In this document: piece after piece, positions 1 through 9,502 of the stretch | Layout of the letters: every line of letters starts with the position of its first letter | How positions within the stretch are numbered: position 1 is the stretch's first letter | Origin: Vogesella urethralis | Lineage (GTDB): Bacteria; Pseudomonadota; Gammaproteobacteria; Burkholderiales; Chromobacteriaceae | Assembly: GCF_007644045.2 (NCBI RefSeq) | Contig: NZ_VMDW02000136.1 | Span: 122,752 to 186,751 of the forward strand | Direction of reading: 5' to 3' | Length of the DNA stretch: 64,000 nucleotides | Notes under the pieces: generated by a model | Databases searched by the model: none | What the model was told of the DNA's origin: nothing | Seen by the model: only the letters and a program-made list of their open reading frames with translations | Position numbers and translations under genes: made by a program

Positions 1-1728
1 CGCTTTATCCAGTTTTGTGGCGGTCTGGAACTGCGTGAAATGAGCGCGCAGGTGCTCGATTCGATGGATATCGAAAAAGAGCGTGGCATTACCATCAAGG
101 CGCAAACCGCGGCCTTGCAATACAAGGCGCGCGACGGCCAGATTTACAACCTGAATCTGATCGACACCCCCGGCCATGTAGACTTCTCTTACGAAGTGTC
201 GCGCTCGCTGTCCGCCTGCGAAGGCGCGCTGCTGGTAGTGGACGCGTCCCAGGGCGTGGAAGCACAAACCGTGGCCAACTGCTACACCGCCATCGAGCTG
301 GGCGTGGAAGTGGTGCCGGTACTGAACAAGATCGACCTGCCGGCCGCCGATCCCGAGCGCGTCAGCCAGGAGATCGAAGACATCATCGGTATCGAAGCCA
401 TCGACGCCGTGCGTGCTTCGGCCAAGTCCGGCATCGGTATCGAGGACATCCTCGAAACCGTGGTCAACAAGATTCCGCCGCCGGAAGGCAACCCGGACGC
501 GCCGCTGAAAGCGCTGATCATCGACTCCTGGTTCGACAACTACGTCGGCGTGGTGATGCTGGTGCGCGTCATCGACGGTCAGCTGAAGCCGAAAGACAAG
601 ATCAAGTTCATGGCCACCCAGGCCGAACACTTGTGCGAACAGGTGGGGGTATTCACACCGAAGTCGGTACAGCGCAGCGAGCTGAACGCCGGCGAAGTGG
701 GTTTCGTCATTGCCGGTATCAAAGAACTGAAATCGGCCAAAGTGGGCGACACCATTACCTTGGCCGCCAAACCGGCTACCGACGCGCTGCCGGGCTTCAA
801 GGAAGTACAGTCGCAGGTATTTGCCGGCCTGTACCCGGTGGAAAGCCACGACTACGAAGCGCTGCGTGATGCACTGGAAAAACTGCAGCTGAACGACGCC
901 TCGCTGAAGTTCGAGCCGGAAGTATCCCAAGCGCTCGGCTTCGGCTTCCGCTGTGGCTTCCTGGGCCTGTTGCACCTGGAAATCGTGCAGGAGCGTCTGG
1001 AACGCGAGTTCGACATGGACCTGATCACCACCGCACCGACGGTGAACTACGAAGTGGTGATGAAAGACGGCACCGTCGAAGTGGTGTCCAACCCGTCGCG
1101 CATGCCGGAAGGCGGCAAGTACGAAGAGCTGCGCGAGCCCATCATCACCGCCACCATCCTGGTACCGCAGGACTACGTCGGCTCGGTGATGACGCTGTGC
1201 AACAACAAGCGCGGCGTACAGCGCAATATGCAGTACATGGGCCGTCAGGTGATGCTGACCTACGATCTGCCGATGAACGAAGTGGTGATGGATTTCTTCG
1301 ACAAGCTGAAGTCCACCAGCCGTGGCTACGCCTCGCTGGACTACGAGTTCAAGGAATTCCAGAGCGCCGACCTGGTGAAACTGGACGTGCTGGTCAACAG
1401 CGAGAAAGTGGATGCACTGAGCCTGATCGTGCACCGCGCCTCCAGCGTGTACCGTGGCCGCGAGCTGGTGTCCAAGATGCGTGAGCTGATCCCGCGCCAG
1501 ATGTTCGACATCGCGGTGCAGGCCGCCATCGGTGGCCACATCATCGCCCGCGAAACCGTGAAAGCGCTGCGCAAGAACGTGCTGGCCAAGTGTTACGGCG
1601 GCGATATCACGCGTAAGAAAAAGCTGCTGGAAAAACAGAAAGCCGGTAAGAAGCGCATGAAGCAGGTGGGCAACGTGGAGATTCCGCAAGAAGCCTTCCT
1701 GGCCATTCTGCAAGTCGGGGACAAATAA
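1..1728 (+). CDS. lepA: Elongation factor 4 (LepA), 5'-truncated by window edge
   Basis: Ribosome-associated translational GTPase (EF4) that acts on stalled or mis-translocated ribosomes. The frame is open from base 1, and the first residues ([13 protein letters not shown]) match LepA from about residue 20, so the start codon and the P-loop (AHIDHGKST type) lie outside the window. Visible motifs are the switch region [10 protein letters not shown]3 [15 protein letters not shown] and G4 [13 protein letters not shown], followed by EF-G-like domains and the LepA C-terminal domain ending with a Lys-rich stretch ([16 protein letters not shown]). It overlaps lepB by one base (TAATG), the usual lepA-lepB pairing. 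The start is missing only because of the window edge. Confidence 0.97.
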   Translation, partial: RFIQFCGGLELREMSAQVLDSMDIEKERGITIKAQTAALQYKARDGQIYNLNLIDTPGHVDFSYEVSRSLSACEGALLVVDASQGVEAQTVANCYTAIELGVEVVPVLNKIDLPAADPERVSQEIEDIIGIEAIDAVRASAKSGIGIEDILETVVNKIPPPEGNPDAPLKALIIDSWFDNYVGVVMLVRVIDGQLKPKDKIKFMATQAEHLCEQVGVFTPKSVQRSELNAGEVGFVIAGIKELKSAKVGDTITLAAKPATDALPGFKEVQSQVFAGLYPVESHDYEALRDALEKLQLNDASLKFEPEVSQALGFGFRCGFLGLLHLEIVQERLEREFDMDLITTAPTVNYEVVMKDGTVEVVSNPSRMPEGGKYEELREPIITATILVPQDYVGSVMTLCNNKRGVQRNMQYMGRQVMLTYDLPMNEVVMDFFDKLKSTSRGYASLDYEFKEFQSADLVKLDVLVNSEKVDALSLIVHRASSVYRGRELVSKMRELIPRQMFDIAVQAAIGGHIIARETVKALRKNVLAKCYGGDITRKKKLLEKQKAGKKRMKQVGNVEIPQEAFLAILQVGDK

Positions 1729-2687
1729 TGGGTTCGAATCTGGTGTGGTTGTGGTCGGTACTGGCCATTGTTGGCGTGCTGCTGATCCTGTTTTCCCCGA
1801 AGCAAGCCGGCGTCAAGTCGTCGGCAGTGGAGTGGGGCTACCTGGGTCTGCTGGGCGGCTGCTTCGGTCTGCTGTCGGGTTACATGACCTTCTCGGCGGT
1901 AATGCTGATCATCGTGCTGGTTACCGGGGCCATCTGGGCGCTGGACAAGTTCATGCTGGCCCGCCGCCGTGCCGCCGACGCGGACGTACCGCACTACATC
2001 GACTTCCCGCGCGGGTTTTTCCCGATCATCGCGGTGGTGTTTCTGCTGCGCTCCTTTGTGGCCGAACCATTCCAGATTCCGTCCAGCTCCATGCGTCCTG
2101 GCCTGATCGTCGGCGACTTCATCCTGGTCAACAAGTTTGCCTACGGCATCCGCTTGCCGGTTGCCAACAACGTTCTGGTGCCGGTAGGCCAGGTGCAGCA
2201 CGGTGACGTGGTGGTGTTCAACTACCCGGAAGACGAGAAGATCAACTTCATCAAGCGTGTGGTGGGTCTGCCGGGTGACGTGATTACCTACAAGGGCAAG
2301 CAGCTGTCGATCAACGGCAAGCCGGTCGAGCACGTCAGCGAAGGCGAGCACCAGTACCTGGAAAAAGGCCTGATGATGATTCAGGCCCAGCAGTACCGTG
2401 AAAGCATCGAAGGCAAAACCTTCCGTACCCTGGTGATGCCGGATGCCCCGTCCTACATGCCGCAGGGCGTGCGCCAGTTTGCTGGCCGCGAAAATTGCGA
2501 ATACGTGGAAGACGGCTTCAGCTGCAAGGTGCCGGAAGGCCGCTATTTCATGATGGGCGACAACCGCGACAACAGCGAAGACAGCCGCTACTGGGGTTTT
2601 GTCGAAGACCGTTTGCTGGTGGGCAAGGCCTTCCTGATCTGGATGAACTTTGGCGAACTGGGCCGCATCGGCACCCGTATCGAATAA
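1728..2687 (+). CDS. lepB: Signal peptidase I
   Basis: Inner-membrane serine protease that removes signal peptides from Sec and Tat substrates. It is 319 aa, normal for the proteobacterial form. Hydrophobic segments at about residues 5-22 and 36-72 are followed by a further one near 96-110. The catalytic Ser is Ser121 in IPSSSMRPGL, and the general base Lys is Lys176 in NFIKRVVGLPGD. The C-terminal box GDNRDNSEDSRYWGFV is present. The start ATG overlaps the lepA stop by one base, which suggests translational coupling. The next gene starts 13 bases downstream with a clear AAGGAG. Confidence 0.97.
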   Translation: MGSNLVWLWSVLAIVGVLLILFSPKQAGVKSSAVEWGYLGLLGGCFGLLSGYMTFSAVMLIIVLVTGAIWALDKFMLARRRAADADVPHYIDFPRGFFPIIAVVFLLRSFVAEPFQIPSSSMRPGLIVGDFILVNKFAYGIRLPVANNVLVPVGQVQHGDVVVFNYPEDEKINFIKRVVGLPGDVITYKGKQLSINGKPVEHVSEGEHQYLEKGLMMIQAQQYRESIEGKTFRTLVMPDAPSYMPQGVRQFAGRENCEYVEDGFSCKVPEGRYFMMGDNRDNSEDSRYWGFVEDRLLVGKAFLIWMNFGELGRIGTRIE

Positions 2688-2700
2688 CAAGGAGTCTGGC

Positions 2701-3069
2701 ATGCGTAGTCAGCGCGGTTTTTCCCTGCTGGTGGTGATGGCACTGGCTATCGTGGCCGCCACCGTGGTATTGCTGTTCCTCAAGATCGTGCCGGTGTATT
2801 CCGAGTACTATGCGGTCAAGGAAACGCTGGATGCGCTAGCCAAGGAAACCGGCAAGTCCGAGTACGAGCTGCGCCGCAATTTCAATGGCCGCGCCGTGGT
2901 GCAGGACATCGTGTCGGTGAAAGCCGACGATCTGGTGATCGTCTCCAGCCCCAGCGTGCTGGGCGTCGGCGTTCGCTACAGCCGCGAGGTGCCGCTGAAG
3001 AAGGGCATCAAGCTGGTTTTTGACTTCGAATACCAGGCAGGTACCCCTGTCCTGAAAGACACACAATAA
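2701..3069 (+). CDS. DUF4845 family membrane-anchored protein
   Basis: Small 122-aa protein of unknown function. The N-terminus MRSQRGFSLLVVMALAIV looks like a type IV pilin-like or signal-anchor helix (about residues 7-28) and is followed by a soluble periplasmic or cytoplasmic domain. I chose ATG 2701 because AAGGAG lies 7 bases upstream; an upstream in-frame ATG at 2650 would lie deep inside lepB. Proteins of this family usually sit between lepB and rnc in betaproteobacteria, as here, so a link to envelope or translation-related functions is plausible but unproven. The GFSLL sequence resembles a prepilin cleavage motif but lacks the conserved Glu at position +5, so I do not call it a pilin. 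Confidence 0.85.
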   Translation: MRSQRGFSLLVVMALAIVAATVVLLFLKIVPVYSEYYAVKETLDALAKETGKSEYELRRNFNGRAVVQDIVSVKADDLVIVSSPSVLGVGVRYSREVPLKKGIKLVFDFEYQAGTPVLKDTQ

Positions 3070-3073
3070 CACC

Positions 3074-3778
3074 GTGAGCAACCAAGACACCCGTTTCCGG
3101 CGCCTGTCCCAGGCGCTGGATTATTTTTTTCGGCAACCCGAGCTGCTGCGCCAGGCACTGACGCACCGCAGCTTTGGCACGCCCAATAATGAACGTTTCG
3201 AGTTCATCGGCGATAGCATCCTTAACTACACCGTAGCGCGCATGCTGTTCGACCGTTTTCCCAAACTCAGCGAGGGCGAGCTGTCGCGCTTGCGTGCCAA
3301 CCTGGTCAACCAGAACACGCTGGCCGAGCTGGCCACCGAGCTGAAGCTGGGCGATTACCTGTACCTGGGCGAAGGCGAGCTGAAAAGCGGCGGTTACAAC
3401 CGGCCGTCCATTCTGGCCGACGCGCTGGAAGCCACCTTTGCCGCCATCAGCTTCGACGCCGACTTCATGGCCGCCGAGCAGGTGGTACGCCGCCTGTACA
3501 CCGAGCGCGTGGCGGCGATTGACCCCACCAAGCACGCCAAGGACGCCAAGACGCGGCTGCAGGAAGCGTTGCAGGCACGCCGTTACACGCTGCCGCGCTA
3601 CAGCATCCTGTCGCAAAGCGGCGAGGCGCACGAGCAGAGCTTCCGCGTGCAGTGCGACCTGGCCGAGCTCGACATCATTACCACCGGCGAGGGCAACAGC
3701 CGTCGCGGTGCCGAGCAGCAGGCCGCCGACGCGGCACTGTTGCTGCTTGAACAACGTTTTGCCGCTGGCAAGAAATAA
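3074..3778 (+). CDS. rnc: Ribonuclease III
   Basis: Double-strand-specific endoribonuclease that processes rRNA precursors and structured mRNAs. It is 234 aa. The signature NERFEFIGDSIL (residues 39-50) holds acidic catalytic residues Glu43 and Asp47; Asp116 and Glu119 (ADALEATFA) complete the metal site. A C-terminal double-stranded RNA-binding domain runs from about residue 155, with the usual Ala-rich end (RRGAEQQAADAALLLL). The start is GTG at 3074, four bases after the DUF4845 gene stop. The rnc-era order with a 3-base gap is conserved widely. The long open frame on the opposite strand here is a codon-usage shadow. Confidence 0.97.
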   Translation: MSNQDTRFRRLSQALDYFFRQPELLRQALTHRSFGTPNNERFEFIGDSILNYTVARMLFDRFPKLSEGELSRLRANLVNQNTLAELATELKLGDYLYLGEGELKSGGYNRPSILADALEATFAAISFDADFMAAEQVVRRLYTERVAAIDPTKHAKDAKTRLQEALQARRYTLPRYSILSQSGEAHEQSFRVQCDLAELDIITTGEGNSRRGAEQQAADAALLLLEQRFAAGKK

Positions 3779-3781
3779 ACC

Positions 3782-4672
3782 ATGAACGACATCAACCATC
3801 GCTGCGGCTTTGTGGCCATCGTCGGGCGCCCCAACGTGGGCAAGTCCACCCTGATGAACCACCTCATCGGCCAGAAGATCAGCATCACCTCCAAAAAAGC
3901 ACAAACCACGCGCCACCGTGTTAACGGCATCCATACCGAGCCGGGCGCGCAGTTCGTGTTTGTCGATACCCCGGGTTTCCAGACCTTCCACAAAGGCGCG
4001 CTGAACGAAACGCTGAACAAGAGCGTGAAAGACACGCTGGGCAGCGTGGACTGCGTTCTGTTCGTGCTGGAAGCGATGCGCTTTACCGGCGCTGACCGCG
4101 AAGTGATGGCGCTGCTGCCGAAGAACACGCCGGTACTGCTGGTGGTGAACAAGCTGGACAAGGCCAAAGACCGCCTGCTGCTGTCCGCATTTATCGAAGA
4201 AGTGCGCGCCGAGTTCGACTTTGCCGGTGTGGAAGTGGTCAGCGCCAAGCACAGCCAGCGTCTGGCCGAGCTGCTGGACCAGGTACGCCCGCATCTGCCC
4301 GAGTCGGTGCCGCTGTACCCGGAAGACATGGTGACCGACAAGACCCAGCATTTCCTGGCTGGCGAGATCGTGCGCGAAAAACTGTTCCGCTACCTGGGCG
4401 AAGAGCTGCCGTACGAAATGAACGTGGAGGTGGAGTCGTTCCAGGTGGAAGGCAGCATGTTCCGCATCTACGTGGCCGTGCTGGTAGACAAGGAAGGGCA
4501 GAAGCCCATCGTCATCGGTCGCGGTGGCGAGAAACTGAAGAAAATCTCCACCGAAGCCCGCCTCGACATGGAGCAGCTGTTCGACTGCAAAGTGTTCCTG
4601 GAAGTGTGGGTGAAAGTGAAATCCGGCTGGGCCGACGACGTGCGCTTCCTGCGCGATTTCGGTCTGGAATAA
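3782..4672 (+). CDS. era: GTPase Era
   Basis: Ras-like GTPase that binds 16S rRNA and helps 30S maturation. It is 296 aa. The G1 P-loop is GRPNVGKST (residues 15-23), G3 is DTPGF (62-66) and G4 is NKLDKAK. A KH RNA-binding domain occupies the C-terminal third with the GxxG-type loop in IVIGRGGEKLKKI. It follows rnc by three bases. The next gene starts 19 bases downstream, inside a copy of the GTTGGCCGC repeat. Confidence 0.97.
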   Translation: MNDINHRCGFVAIVGRPNVGKSTLMNHLIGQKISITSKKAQTTRHRVNGIHTEPGAQFVFVDTPGFQTFHKGALNETLNKSVKDTLGSVDCVLFVLEAMRFTGADREVMALLPKNTPVLLVVNKLDKAKDRLLLSAFIEEVRAEFDFAGVEVVSAKHSQRLAELLDQVRPHLPESVPLYPEDMVTDKTQHFLAGEIVREKLFRYLGEELPYEMNVEVESFQVEGSMFRIYVAVLVDKEGQKPIVIGRGGEKLKKISTEARLDMEQLFDCKVFLEVWVKVKSGWADDVRFLRDFGLE

Positions 4673-4691
4673 CCCCGCAGAGGTTGGCCGC

Positions 4692-5045
4692 ATGCTTGCC
4701 CGTACCCCCGCGCCGCCCTATTGGGCCGTGATTTTCAGCAATCAGCGTACCGCTGCCGATGGCGAAGGCTATGGCGTGACCGCCGAGCAGATGGTGGCGC
4801 TGGCCGCCGAACAGCCCGGTTTTCTGGGCGCCGAAAGCGCCCGCGGCAGCGACGGCTTCGGCATCACCGTGTCGTACTGGCAAAGCGAGGCCGACATCGC
4901 CGCCTGGCGTGCCCACGCCGGACACCGGGTGGCGATTGCTGCCGGTTTCGACCGCTGGTACGCCTGCTTTGCTACCCGCGTGGCCTACGTTGGCCGCGAC
5001 CACCTGTGGGACAAGCCCGCCAGCGATGCGCCAGGTCAAGGTTGA
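4692..5045 (+). CDS. Antibiotic biosynthesis monooxygenase (ABM) domain protein
   Basis: 117-aa protein with the sequence features of the ABM/dimeric alpha-beta barrel fold (PF03992-like): YWAVIFSNQR at the first strand, EQPGFLGAES in the middle, and a WQSEADIAAWRAHAGH segment typical of heme-degrading or quinol-monooxygenase-like stand-alone ABM proteins. The substrate cannot be told from sequence. It sits between era and recO, where it is an insertion relative to the classic order. It overlaps recO by 20 bases, so it is probably co-transcribed. The ATG directly follows, in sequence, a GTTGGCCGC repeat (4683-4691); the likely ribosome site is the GCAGAGG just upstream. Confidence 0.8.
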   Translation: MLARTPAPPYWAVIFSNQRTAADGEGYGVTAEQMVALAAEQPGFLGAESARGSDGFGITVSYWQSEADIAAWRAHAGHRVAIAAGFDRWYACFATRVAYVGRDHLWDKPASDAPGQG

Positions 5046-5781
5046 TCGTCAGCCGGCCTACGTGCTGCACACCCAGCCGTACCGCGAAACCAGCCTGCTG
5101 GTGGAAGTGCTCAGCCGCGACCACGGCCGTTTCACGCTGGTAGCGCGCGGGGCGCGCCGCCCGCGTTCCGACCTGCGCGGCCAACTGCTGCCGTTCCAGC
5201 CGCTGCAGCTGGCCTGGTTCGGCAAGGGCGAGCTGCGCACGCTGCACACGGTAGACTGGCGCGGCGGCGTGCCGCAGTTTGCCGGCCAGCGCCTGGTGTG
5301 CGGTTTTTACCTCAATGAATTGCTGCTGCGCCTGTCGCCGCGCGACGACCCGTCCCCCGAGCTGTTCCAGCTGTACGACCGCACCGTGCGCGGCATGGCG
5401 CGCAGCGACAGCCTGCCCGACGTGTTGCGCCGCTTCGAGCTGAACCTGTTGACGGTACTGGGCTATACGCCGCCGTGCAGCGAGGACGCCGCCGGGCAGC
5501 CGCTGCAGCCGGATGCCTATTACCTGTGCCGCTTTGGCGAGCTGCCGCAGCGCGTGGCCGTGCCCGATGCCGGCCCGCGCCAGCTGGTGGTGGCAGGCGC
5601 CAGCCTGCAGGCCCTGGCCGTTGCCGACTTTTCCCTGCCGCATAGCCGCCGCGACGTACGCGGCCTGCTGCGCTTGTATCTGGATGAATTGCTGGGGCCG
5701 GAACCGCTGGCCACCCGCGAACTGTTAACCACGCTCTACGCGCTGCAAGAAGACAGCGCTCCCAGCCGGAGACCATCATGA
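5026..5781 (+). CDS. recO: DNA repair protein RecO
   Basis: Recombination mediator that loads RecA with RecR in the RecFOR pathway. The family starts with an OB-fold; here the N-terminus [20 protein letters not shown] and the following [20 protein letters not shown] fit it, so I start at ATG 5026 (251 aa) rather than the longer open frame from 4909. This gives a 20-base overlap with the ABM gene. The stop overlaps the pdxJ ATG (ATGA). The C-terminal helical part contains [15 protein letters not shown]. The zinc-ligand cysteines of some RecO proteins are largely absent, which is common in this family. Confidence 0.93.
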   Translation: MRQVKVDRQPAYVLHTQPYRETSLLVEVLSRDHGRFTLVARGARRPRSDLRGQLLPFQPLQLAWFGKGELRTLHTVDWRGGVPQFAGQRLVCGFYLNELLLRLSPRDDPSPELFQLYDRTVRGMARSDSLPDVLRRFELNLLTVLGYTPPCSEDAAGQPLQPDAYYLCRFGELPQRVAVPDAGPRQLVVAGASLQALAVADFSLPHSRRDVRGLLRLYLDELLGPEPLATRELLTTLYALQEDSAPSRRPS

Positions 5782-6512
5782 TTCTGCTAGGCGTCAATAT
5801 CGACCACGTTGCCACCCTGCGCCAGGCGCGTGGCACCCGTTTCCCCAGCCCGATCGAAGCGGCCCTGGTGGCCGAATCCAGCGGTGCCGACCTGATCACC
5901 CTGCATCTGCGCGAAGACCGTCGCCACATCCAGGACCACGACGTGGACGCCATGCGCGCCACCATCAAGACCCGCATGAACCTGGAAATGGCACTCACCG
6001 ACGAAATGCTGGCCAACGCGTTGCGCGTGAAGCCGGAAGACGTGTGCCTGGTGCCGGAAAAGCGCGAGGAAGTCACCACCGAAGGCGGCCTCGACGTCAT
6101 CCGCTACTTTGACGAAGTGCGCGAGTTTACCCGCCAGCTGACCGACGCCGGCATTCGTGTGTCGATCTTCATCGACCCGGACGTCAAGCAGATCCAGGCG
6201 GCCTGGGACGCCGGCGCCCGCGTGATCGAGCTACACACCGGCGCCTACGCCCACGCCGACTTCCAGCACGACGCGCAGCAGGCCGAGCTGGCGCGCATCC
6301 GCGAAGCCGCCGTGTTTGGCGACCACCTGGGCATGGTGGTGAATGCTGGCCACGGCCTGAACTACCATAACGTGAAGCCGATCGCCGCCATTCCCGAAAT
6401 CGCCGAGCTGAACATCGGCCACGCGCTGGTCAGCCACGCGCTGATGGTGGGCTTTGCCGCTGCCGTGCGCGAAATGAAGGCCCTGATGATCGAAGGCCGT
6501 CAGGGGCTGTAA
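5778..6512 (+). CDS. pdxJ: Pyridoxine 5'-phosphate synthase
   Basis: Cytosolic TIM-barrel enzyme that condenses 1-deoxyxylulose 5-phosphate with 3-amino-2-oxopropyl phosphate in de novo vitamin B6 synthesis. It is 244 aa, the standard length. [16 protein letters not shown] opens the barrel. The catalytic-site residues include His43 in [11 protein letters not shown] and Glu70 in RMNLEMA, with the C-terminal [11 protein letters not shown] loop. It overlaps recO by four bases and acpS by one, and pdxJ-acpS pairing is widespread in proteobacteria. Confidence 0.97.
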   Translation: MILLGVNIDHVATLRQARGTRFPSPIEAALVAESSGADLITLHLREDRRHIQDHDVDAMRATIKTRMNLEMALTDEMLANALRVKPEDVCLVPEKREEVTTEGGLDVIRYFDEVREFTRQLTDAGIRVSIFIDPDVKQIQAAWDAGARVIELHTGAYAHADFQHDAQQAELARIREAAVFGDHLGMVVNAGHGLNYHNVKPIAAIPEIAELNIGHALVSHALMVGFAAAVREMKALMIEGRQGL

Positions 6513-6907
6513 TGATTTACGGCATCGGCACCGACATGGCGCGCATCGCGCGCTTTCAGGCCATGCTGGACCGCTGGGGCCTGCGTGCCGGCCGCCGCTT
6601 GCTGGCGCCGGTAGAGCAGGACGAGTTGGCCGCAGCGGCCAACCCGGCGCGGCTGCTGGCCAAGCGCTTTGCCGCCAAAGAGGCGCTGGCCAAGGCGCTG
6701 GGCACCGGCGTGCGCGAGCCGGTGCTGCTGACCGCCATCGCCGTCAGCCACGACGCGCTGGGCAAGCCGATGTTTGCCTTTGACGATGCGCTGCATGCGT
6801 TTCTGCGCGAGCGCGGCATTAGCCGCGTGCATTTGTCGATTACCGACGAGGCCGAGCACGCACTGGCTTTTGTGGTGTGTGAAACCGGCCTTGCGGCCAA
6901 CCTGTGA
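6512..6907 (+). CDS. acpS: Holo-[acyl-carrier-protein] synthase
   Basis: Transfers 4'-phosphopantetheine from CoA to apo-ACP. It is 131 aa. The Mg-binding N-terminal motif is [13 protein letters not shown] and the second conserved box is [18 protein letters not shown]. The C-terminus [13 protein letters not shown] is typical. Two copies of GTTGGCCGC in inverted orientation form a perfect 19-nt palindrome inside the gene at 6625-6643, coding for ELAAAAN. A third copy covers the last codons (6893-6901, AAN). The stop lies at the start of the nagZ leader. Confidence 0.96.
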   Translation: MIYGIGTDMARIARFQAMLDRWGLRAGRRLLAPVEQDELAAAANPARLLAKRFAAKEALAKALGTGVREPVLLTAIAVSHDALGKPMFAFDDALHAFLRERGISRVHLSITDEAEHALAFVVCETGLAANL

Positions 6908-6915
6908 ATGGCACC

Positions 6916-8004
6916 ATGACTCAACTTTCTCTGCCGCGCGGCCCGGTGATGGCCGACGTTGCCGGCTTTCGCCTCAGCGACGACGAAAAACAACGCCTGT
7001 GTCACCCGCTGGTGGGCGGCGTTATCCTGTTCCGCCGCAATTTCGACAGCGTGGAGCAGCTGAAGGCGCTGACCGCCGAGATCCGCGCGCTGCGCCAGCC
7101 CGAGCTGCTGATTGCCGTCGACCACGAAGGTGGCCGCGTGCAGCGCTTCCTGGCTGGCTTTACCCGCCTGCCGCCGATGCGGGTGCTGGGCGAGCTGTGG
7201 GACGCGCAAGGCCAGGCGGTGACCGAAGCGGCAGCCGAGGAAACCGGCTACGTATTAGCCGCCGAGCTGCGTGCCTGCGGTGTGGACCTCAGCTTTACCC
7301 CGGTGCTGGACCTGGACTGGCAGCACTGCGCCGTGATCGGCAACCGCAGCTTCCACGGCGACCCGGCGGTGGTGATTGCGCTGGCCAGCGCGCTGCAGCG
7401 CGGCCTGAATCGGGGTGGCATGGGCAGCTGCGGCAAGCACTTCCCTGGTCACGGTTTTGTCGATGGCGACACCCATGTCGCTATGCCGCAAGACCCGCGC
7501 AGCCTGGACGATATCCGCGCTGCCGACCTGAAACCGTTTGCCGCCCTGGCCGCCAGCGGCATGAAGGCGGTGATGCCGGCGCACGTGATCTACCCGCAAG
7601 TGGACGACACCTCGGCCGGTTTCTCGCGCATCTGGCTGCAGGACATCCTGCGCGGCGAACTGGGTTTTGACGGCACCATCTTCAGCGATGACCTGACCAT
7701 GGAAGGTGCCGCCGGCGCCGGCGATATCGTGGCCCGTGCCGGGCGCGCGTTTGCAGCCGGTTGCGATATGGCCCTGGTGTGCAATCGCCCCGAGCTGGTA
7801 GACGACTTGCTGGCCAGGTTGGCCGCACCGGCGCAGCCGCAGCTGGCGCAGCGCTTGCAGGCGATGGCCGGGCAGGGTACGCCGGCCGAATGGGCAGGAC
7901 GGGTAGCGGGTAGCGACTTTGCCGCTATTGCCGCCCGCGTCGGCGCGCTGGCCGTGCCGCCGCAGCAACTGGCCGCCGCGCCGCAGGTGGGCGAGGCGCA
8001 TTAA
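6916..8004 (+). CDS. nagZ: Beta-N-acetylhexosaminidase (glycoside hydrolase family 3)
   Basis: Cytosolic enzyme that removes N-acetylglucosamine from anhydromuropeptides during peptidoglycan recycling. It is 362 aa from ATG 6916; an alternative GTG at 6904 would overlap the acpS stop by four bases and add four residues. Visible family motifs: HPLVGGVILFRRNF, VDHEGGRVQRF, the KHFPGHGFVDGDTH box (loop His of the NagZ catalytic dyad) and SDDLTMEGA, which carries the Asp nucleophile. It is the last gene of the rightward block that begins with lepA, and a strong terminator follows. Confidence 0.95.
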   Translation: MTQLSLPRGPVMADVAGFRLSDDEKQRLCHPLVGGVILFRRNFDSVEQLKALTAEIRALRQPELLIAVDHEGGRVQRFLAGFTRLPPMRVLGELWDAQGQAVTEAAAEETGYVLAAELRACGVDLSFTPVLDLDWQHCAVIGNRSFHGDPAVVIALASALQRGLNRGGMGSCGKHFPGHGFVDGDTHVAMPQDPRSLDDIRAADLKPFAALAASGMKAVMPAHVIYPQVDDTSAGFSRIWLQDILRGELGFDGTIFSDDLTMEGAAGAGDIVARAGRAFAAGCDMALVCNRPELVDDLLARLAAPAQPQLAQRLQAMAGQGTPAEWAGRVAGSDFAAIAARVGALAVPPQQLAAAPQVGEAH

Positions 8005-8057
8005 GCGCGCTACCTGTCCGTTACCGGCTGCTGCCCGCTTCCTGCGATCAGCACATG

Positions 8058-8088
8058 AAAAACCCCCGCTGCACAGGCGGGGGTTTTT
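8058..8088. terminator. Bidirectional intrinsic terminator
   Basis: A perfect stem of seven C/G-rich pairs (CCCCCGC with GCGGGGG) flanked by A5 and T5 lies between the converging nagZ and chemoreceptor genes, so it can serve both strands. Confidence 0.9.
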
Positions 8089-8112
8089 CGTAGGTGGTAG
8101 GGTGTTCGCGGG

Positions 8113-9369
8113 TCAAAACAGCTCGATATCGCCATCGTTGCTGCTGCCGGCGTTCAGTTGCAGCTCGCTGGCGCGGGCGCGGGTACGGCGCTGGTCGTTC
8201 CACGGTTTGTCGTGCATGTGCAGGCGGCCCAGCGAGGTGCGCAGCTTTTCGCCTAGGTTGCGCAGGTCGTCGGGCGACACCGCGTGGATGCGGCTGCAGT
8301 CCAGCGCGTCCTGGTTCAGCTGGATCAGGATGTCGCCGGACGATTTGGAATCGTGCACCGCCTGCCCCTGCTGCGCTACGGCATCGCCGATTTCGCTGGC
8401 CGAGGCATTGATGTCGCCGATGGCGCGGGTGATGTTGTCCAGCTTGTCGCGCGAGGTGTCGGCGTGGGTGGCGGCAAAGCCGGCGCGTTCCAGCGAGACG
8501 CTCATGGCACCCACCACCTTGTCGGTACCGCGCTGGATGTCGCTCATGATGTTCTGCACCTGCTGGGTGGCTTCCTGGGTGCGGTGCGCCAGCTTGCGCA
8601 CCTCGTCGGCCACCACGGCAAAGCCGCGGCCGCTTTCGCCGGCGCGGGCGGCTTCGATGGCAGCGTTCAGTGCCAGCAGGTTGGTCTGGTCGGCAATGTC
8701 TTTGATCGAGGCCAGAATGCCGCCAATGCTGCCGGAGGCGGTGGACAGCGCCCGTACGTCGCGGGTGGCTTCTTCCAGCAGGTTGGCCACCTCGGTCACG
8801 CCATTGATCACGATCAGCGTGGCGTCGCGGCTTTCATTCATGTCGTGGCCGGCTTGCTGCGCCGCAGCAGTTATTTGTTCCAGATCCACGCGCAGACGCT
8901 CGGCCTGTTCTATCATGCGCGAGATGGCACCGATCAGCACTTGGCCGTGACTGGCTTGCAGCAGGTTTTTTTGCAGGATGGCGCTGTAGGTGTCGGTCAG
9001 CTCCTGCGACATCGGAATCAGCCGCGCACTGGAGCCCAGTACCTGGGTGAAGATGTCGTCCAGCTCTTCCAGCAAGGCATTGAAGTGCTGGCTGCAGCCT
9101 TCCCAGTCGGCGCTGGTGGCCAGGTCCAGCCGCTTGCTGAAGTTGATCGGCTCTTCGCGCAGCGAAGCCAGGTGCTGGCGGAAGGCGCGGGCCGGGCGGA
9201 TGAAGTGCTTGTGGATACGCCAGGTGAGCACGCCCAGCACGGCGGCGCCGGTCAGCAAGCCGCATAGCAGGCTGCCAAGACTGCCGTCCGGCAGCAGCAG
9301 CGACAGCAAGGGCAGCAACAGCAGCGGGGCAAAGGCGGGGGCAATCAGTCGGATCAGCGTGGCTCTCAT
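8113..9369 (-). CDS. Methyl-accepting chemotaxis protein without a periplasmic sensor domain
   Basis: 418-aa chemoreceptor that would signal through CheA/CheW. Two hydrophobic helices (about residues 8-27 and 31-50) are separated by only a few residues, so there is no room for a periplasmic ligand domain; sensing must be membrane-borne or cytoplasmic. A HAMP-like helical linker follows, then the highly conserved hairpin tip [20 protein letters not shown] with [15 protein letters not shown]. The C-terminus extends about 60 residues past the signalling domain and ends in GDIELF, with no CheR-binding pentapeptide of the NWETF type. It is a single gene, convergent with nagZ. Confidence 0.92.
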   Translation of the reverse strand: MRATLIRLIAPAFAPLLLLPLLSLLLPDGSLGSLLCGLLTGAAVLGVLTWRIHKHFIRPARAFRQHLASLREEPINFSKRLDLATSADWEGCSQHFNALLEELDDIFTQVLGSSARLIPMSQELTDTYSAILQKNLLQASHGQVLIGAISRMIEQAERLRVDLEQITAAAQQAGHDMNESRDATLIVINGVTEVANLLEEATRDVRALSTASGSIGGILASIKDIADQTNLLALNAAIEAARAGESGRGFAVVADEVRKLAHRTQEATQQVQNIMSDIQRGTDKVVGAMSVSLERAGFAATHADTSRDKLDNITRAIGDINASASEIGDAVAQQGQAVHDSKSSGDILIQLNQDALDCSRIHAVSPDDLRNLGEKLRTSLGRLHMHDKPWNDQRRTRARASELQLNAGSSNDGDIELF

Positions 9370-9502
9370 GGTAGTCCCGTGGCGACAGCAGCGGGCACAA
9401 GCAGTATTCGCGCTGCTTATGCCCTGCAGGGTTGGCTTATTGGTGGCGAGTATACCCTTGTCGGGTTAGGGTTATGAACAGTATTGATCAGGTATTTTGA
9501 AT

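Noticed and set aside
2701..3069. Type IV pilin-like protein
   Set aside because: The RGFSLL start resembles a prepilin site, but the conserved Glu5 is absent and the family is DUF4845.
3008..4693. 561-aa open frame on the minus strand opposite rnc and era
   Set aside because: Antisense shadow of two well-supported genes; its His/Gln/Leu-rich translation is typical of a GC-rich third-position bias and it has no ribosome site.
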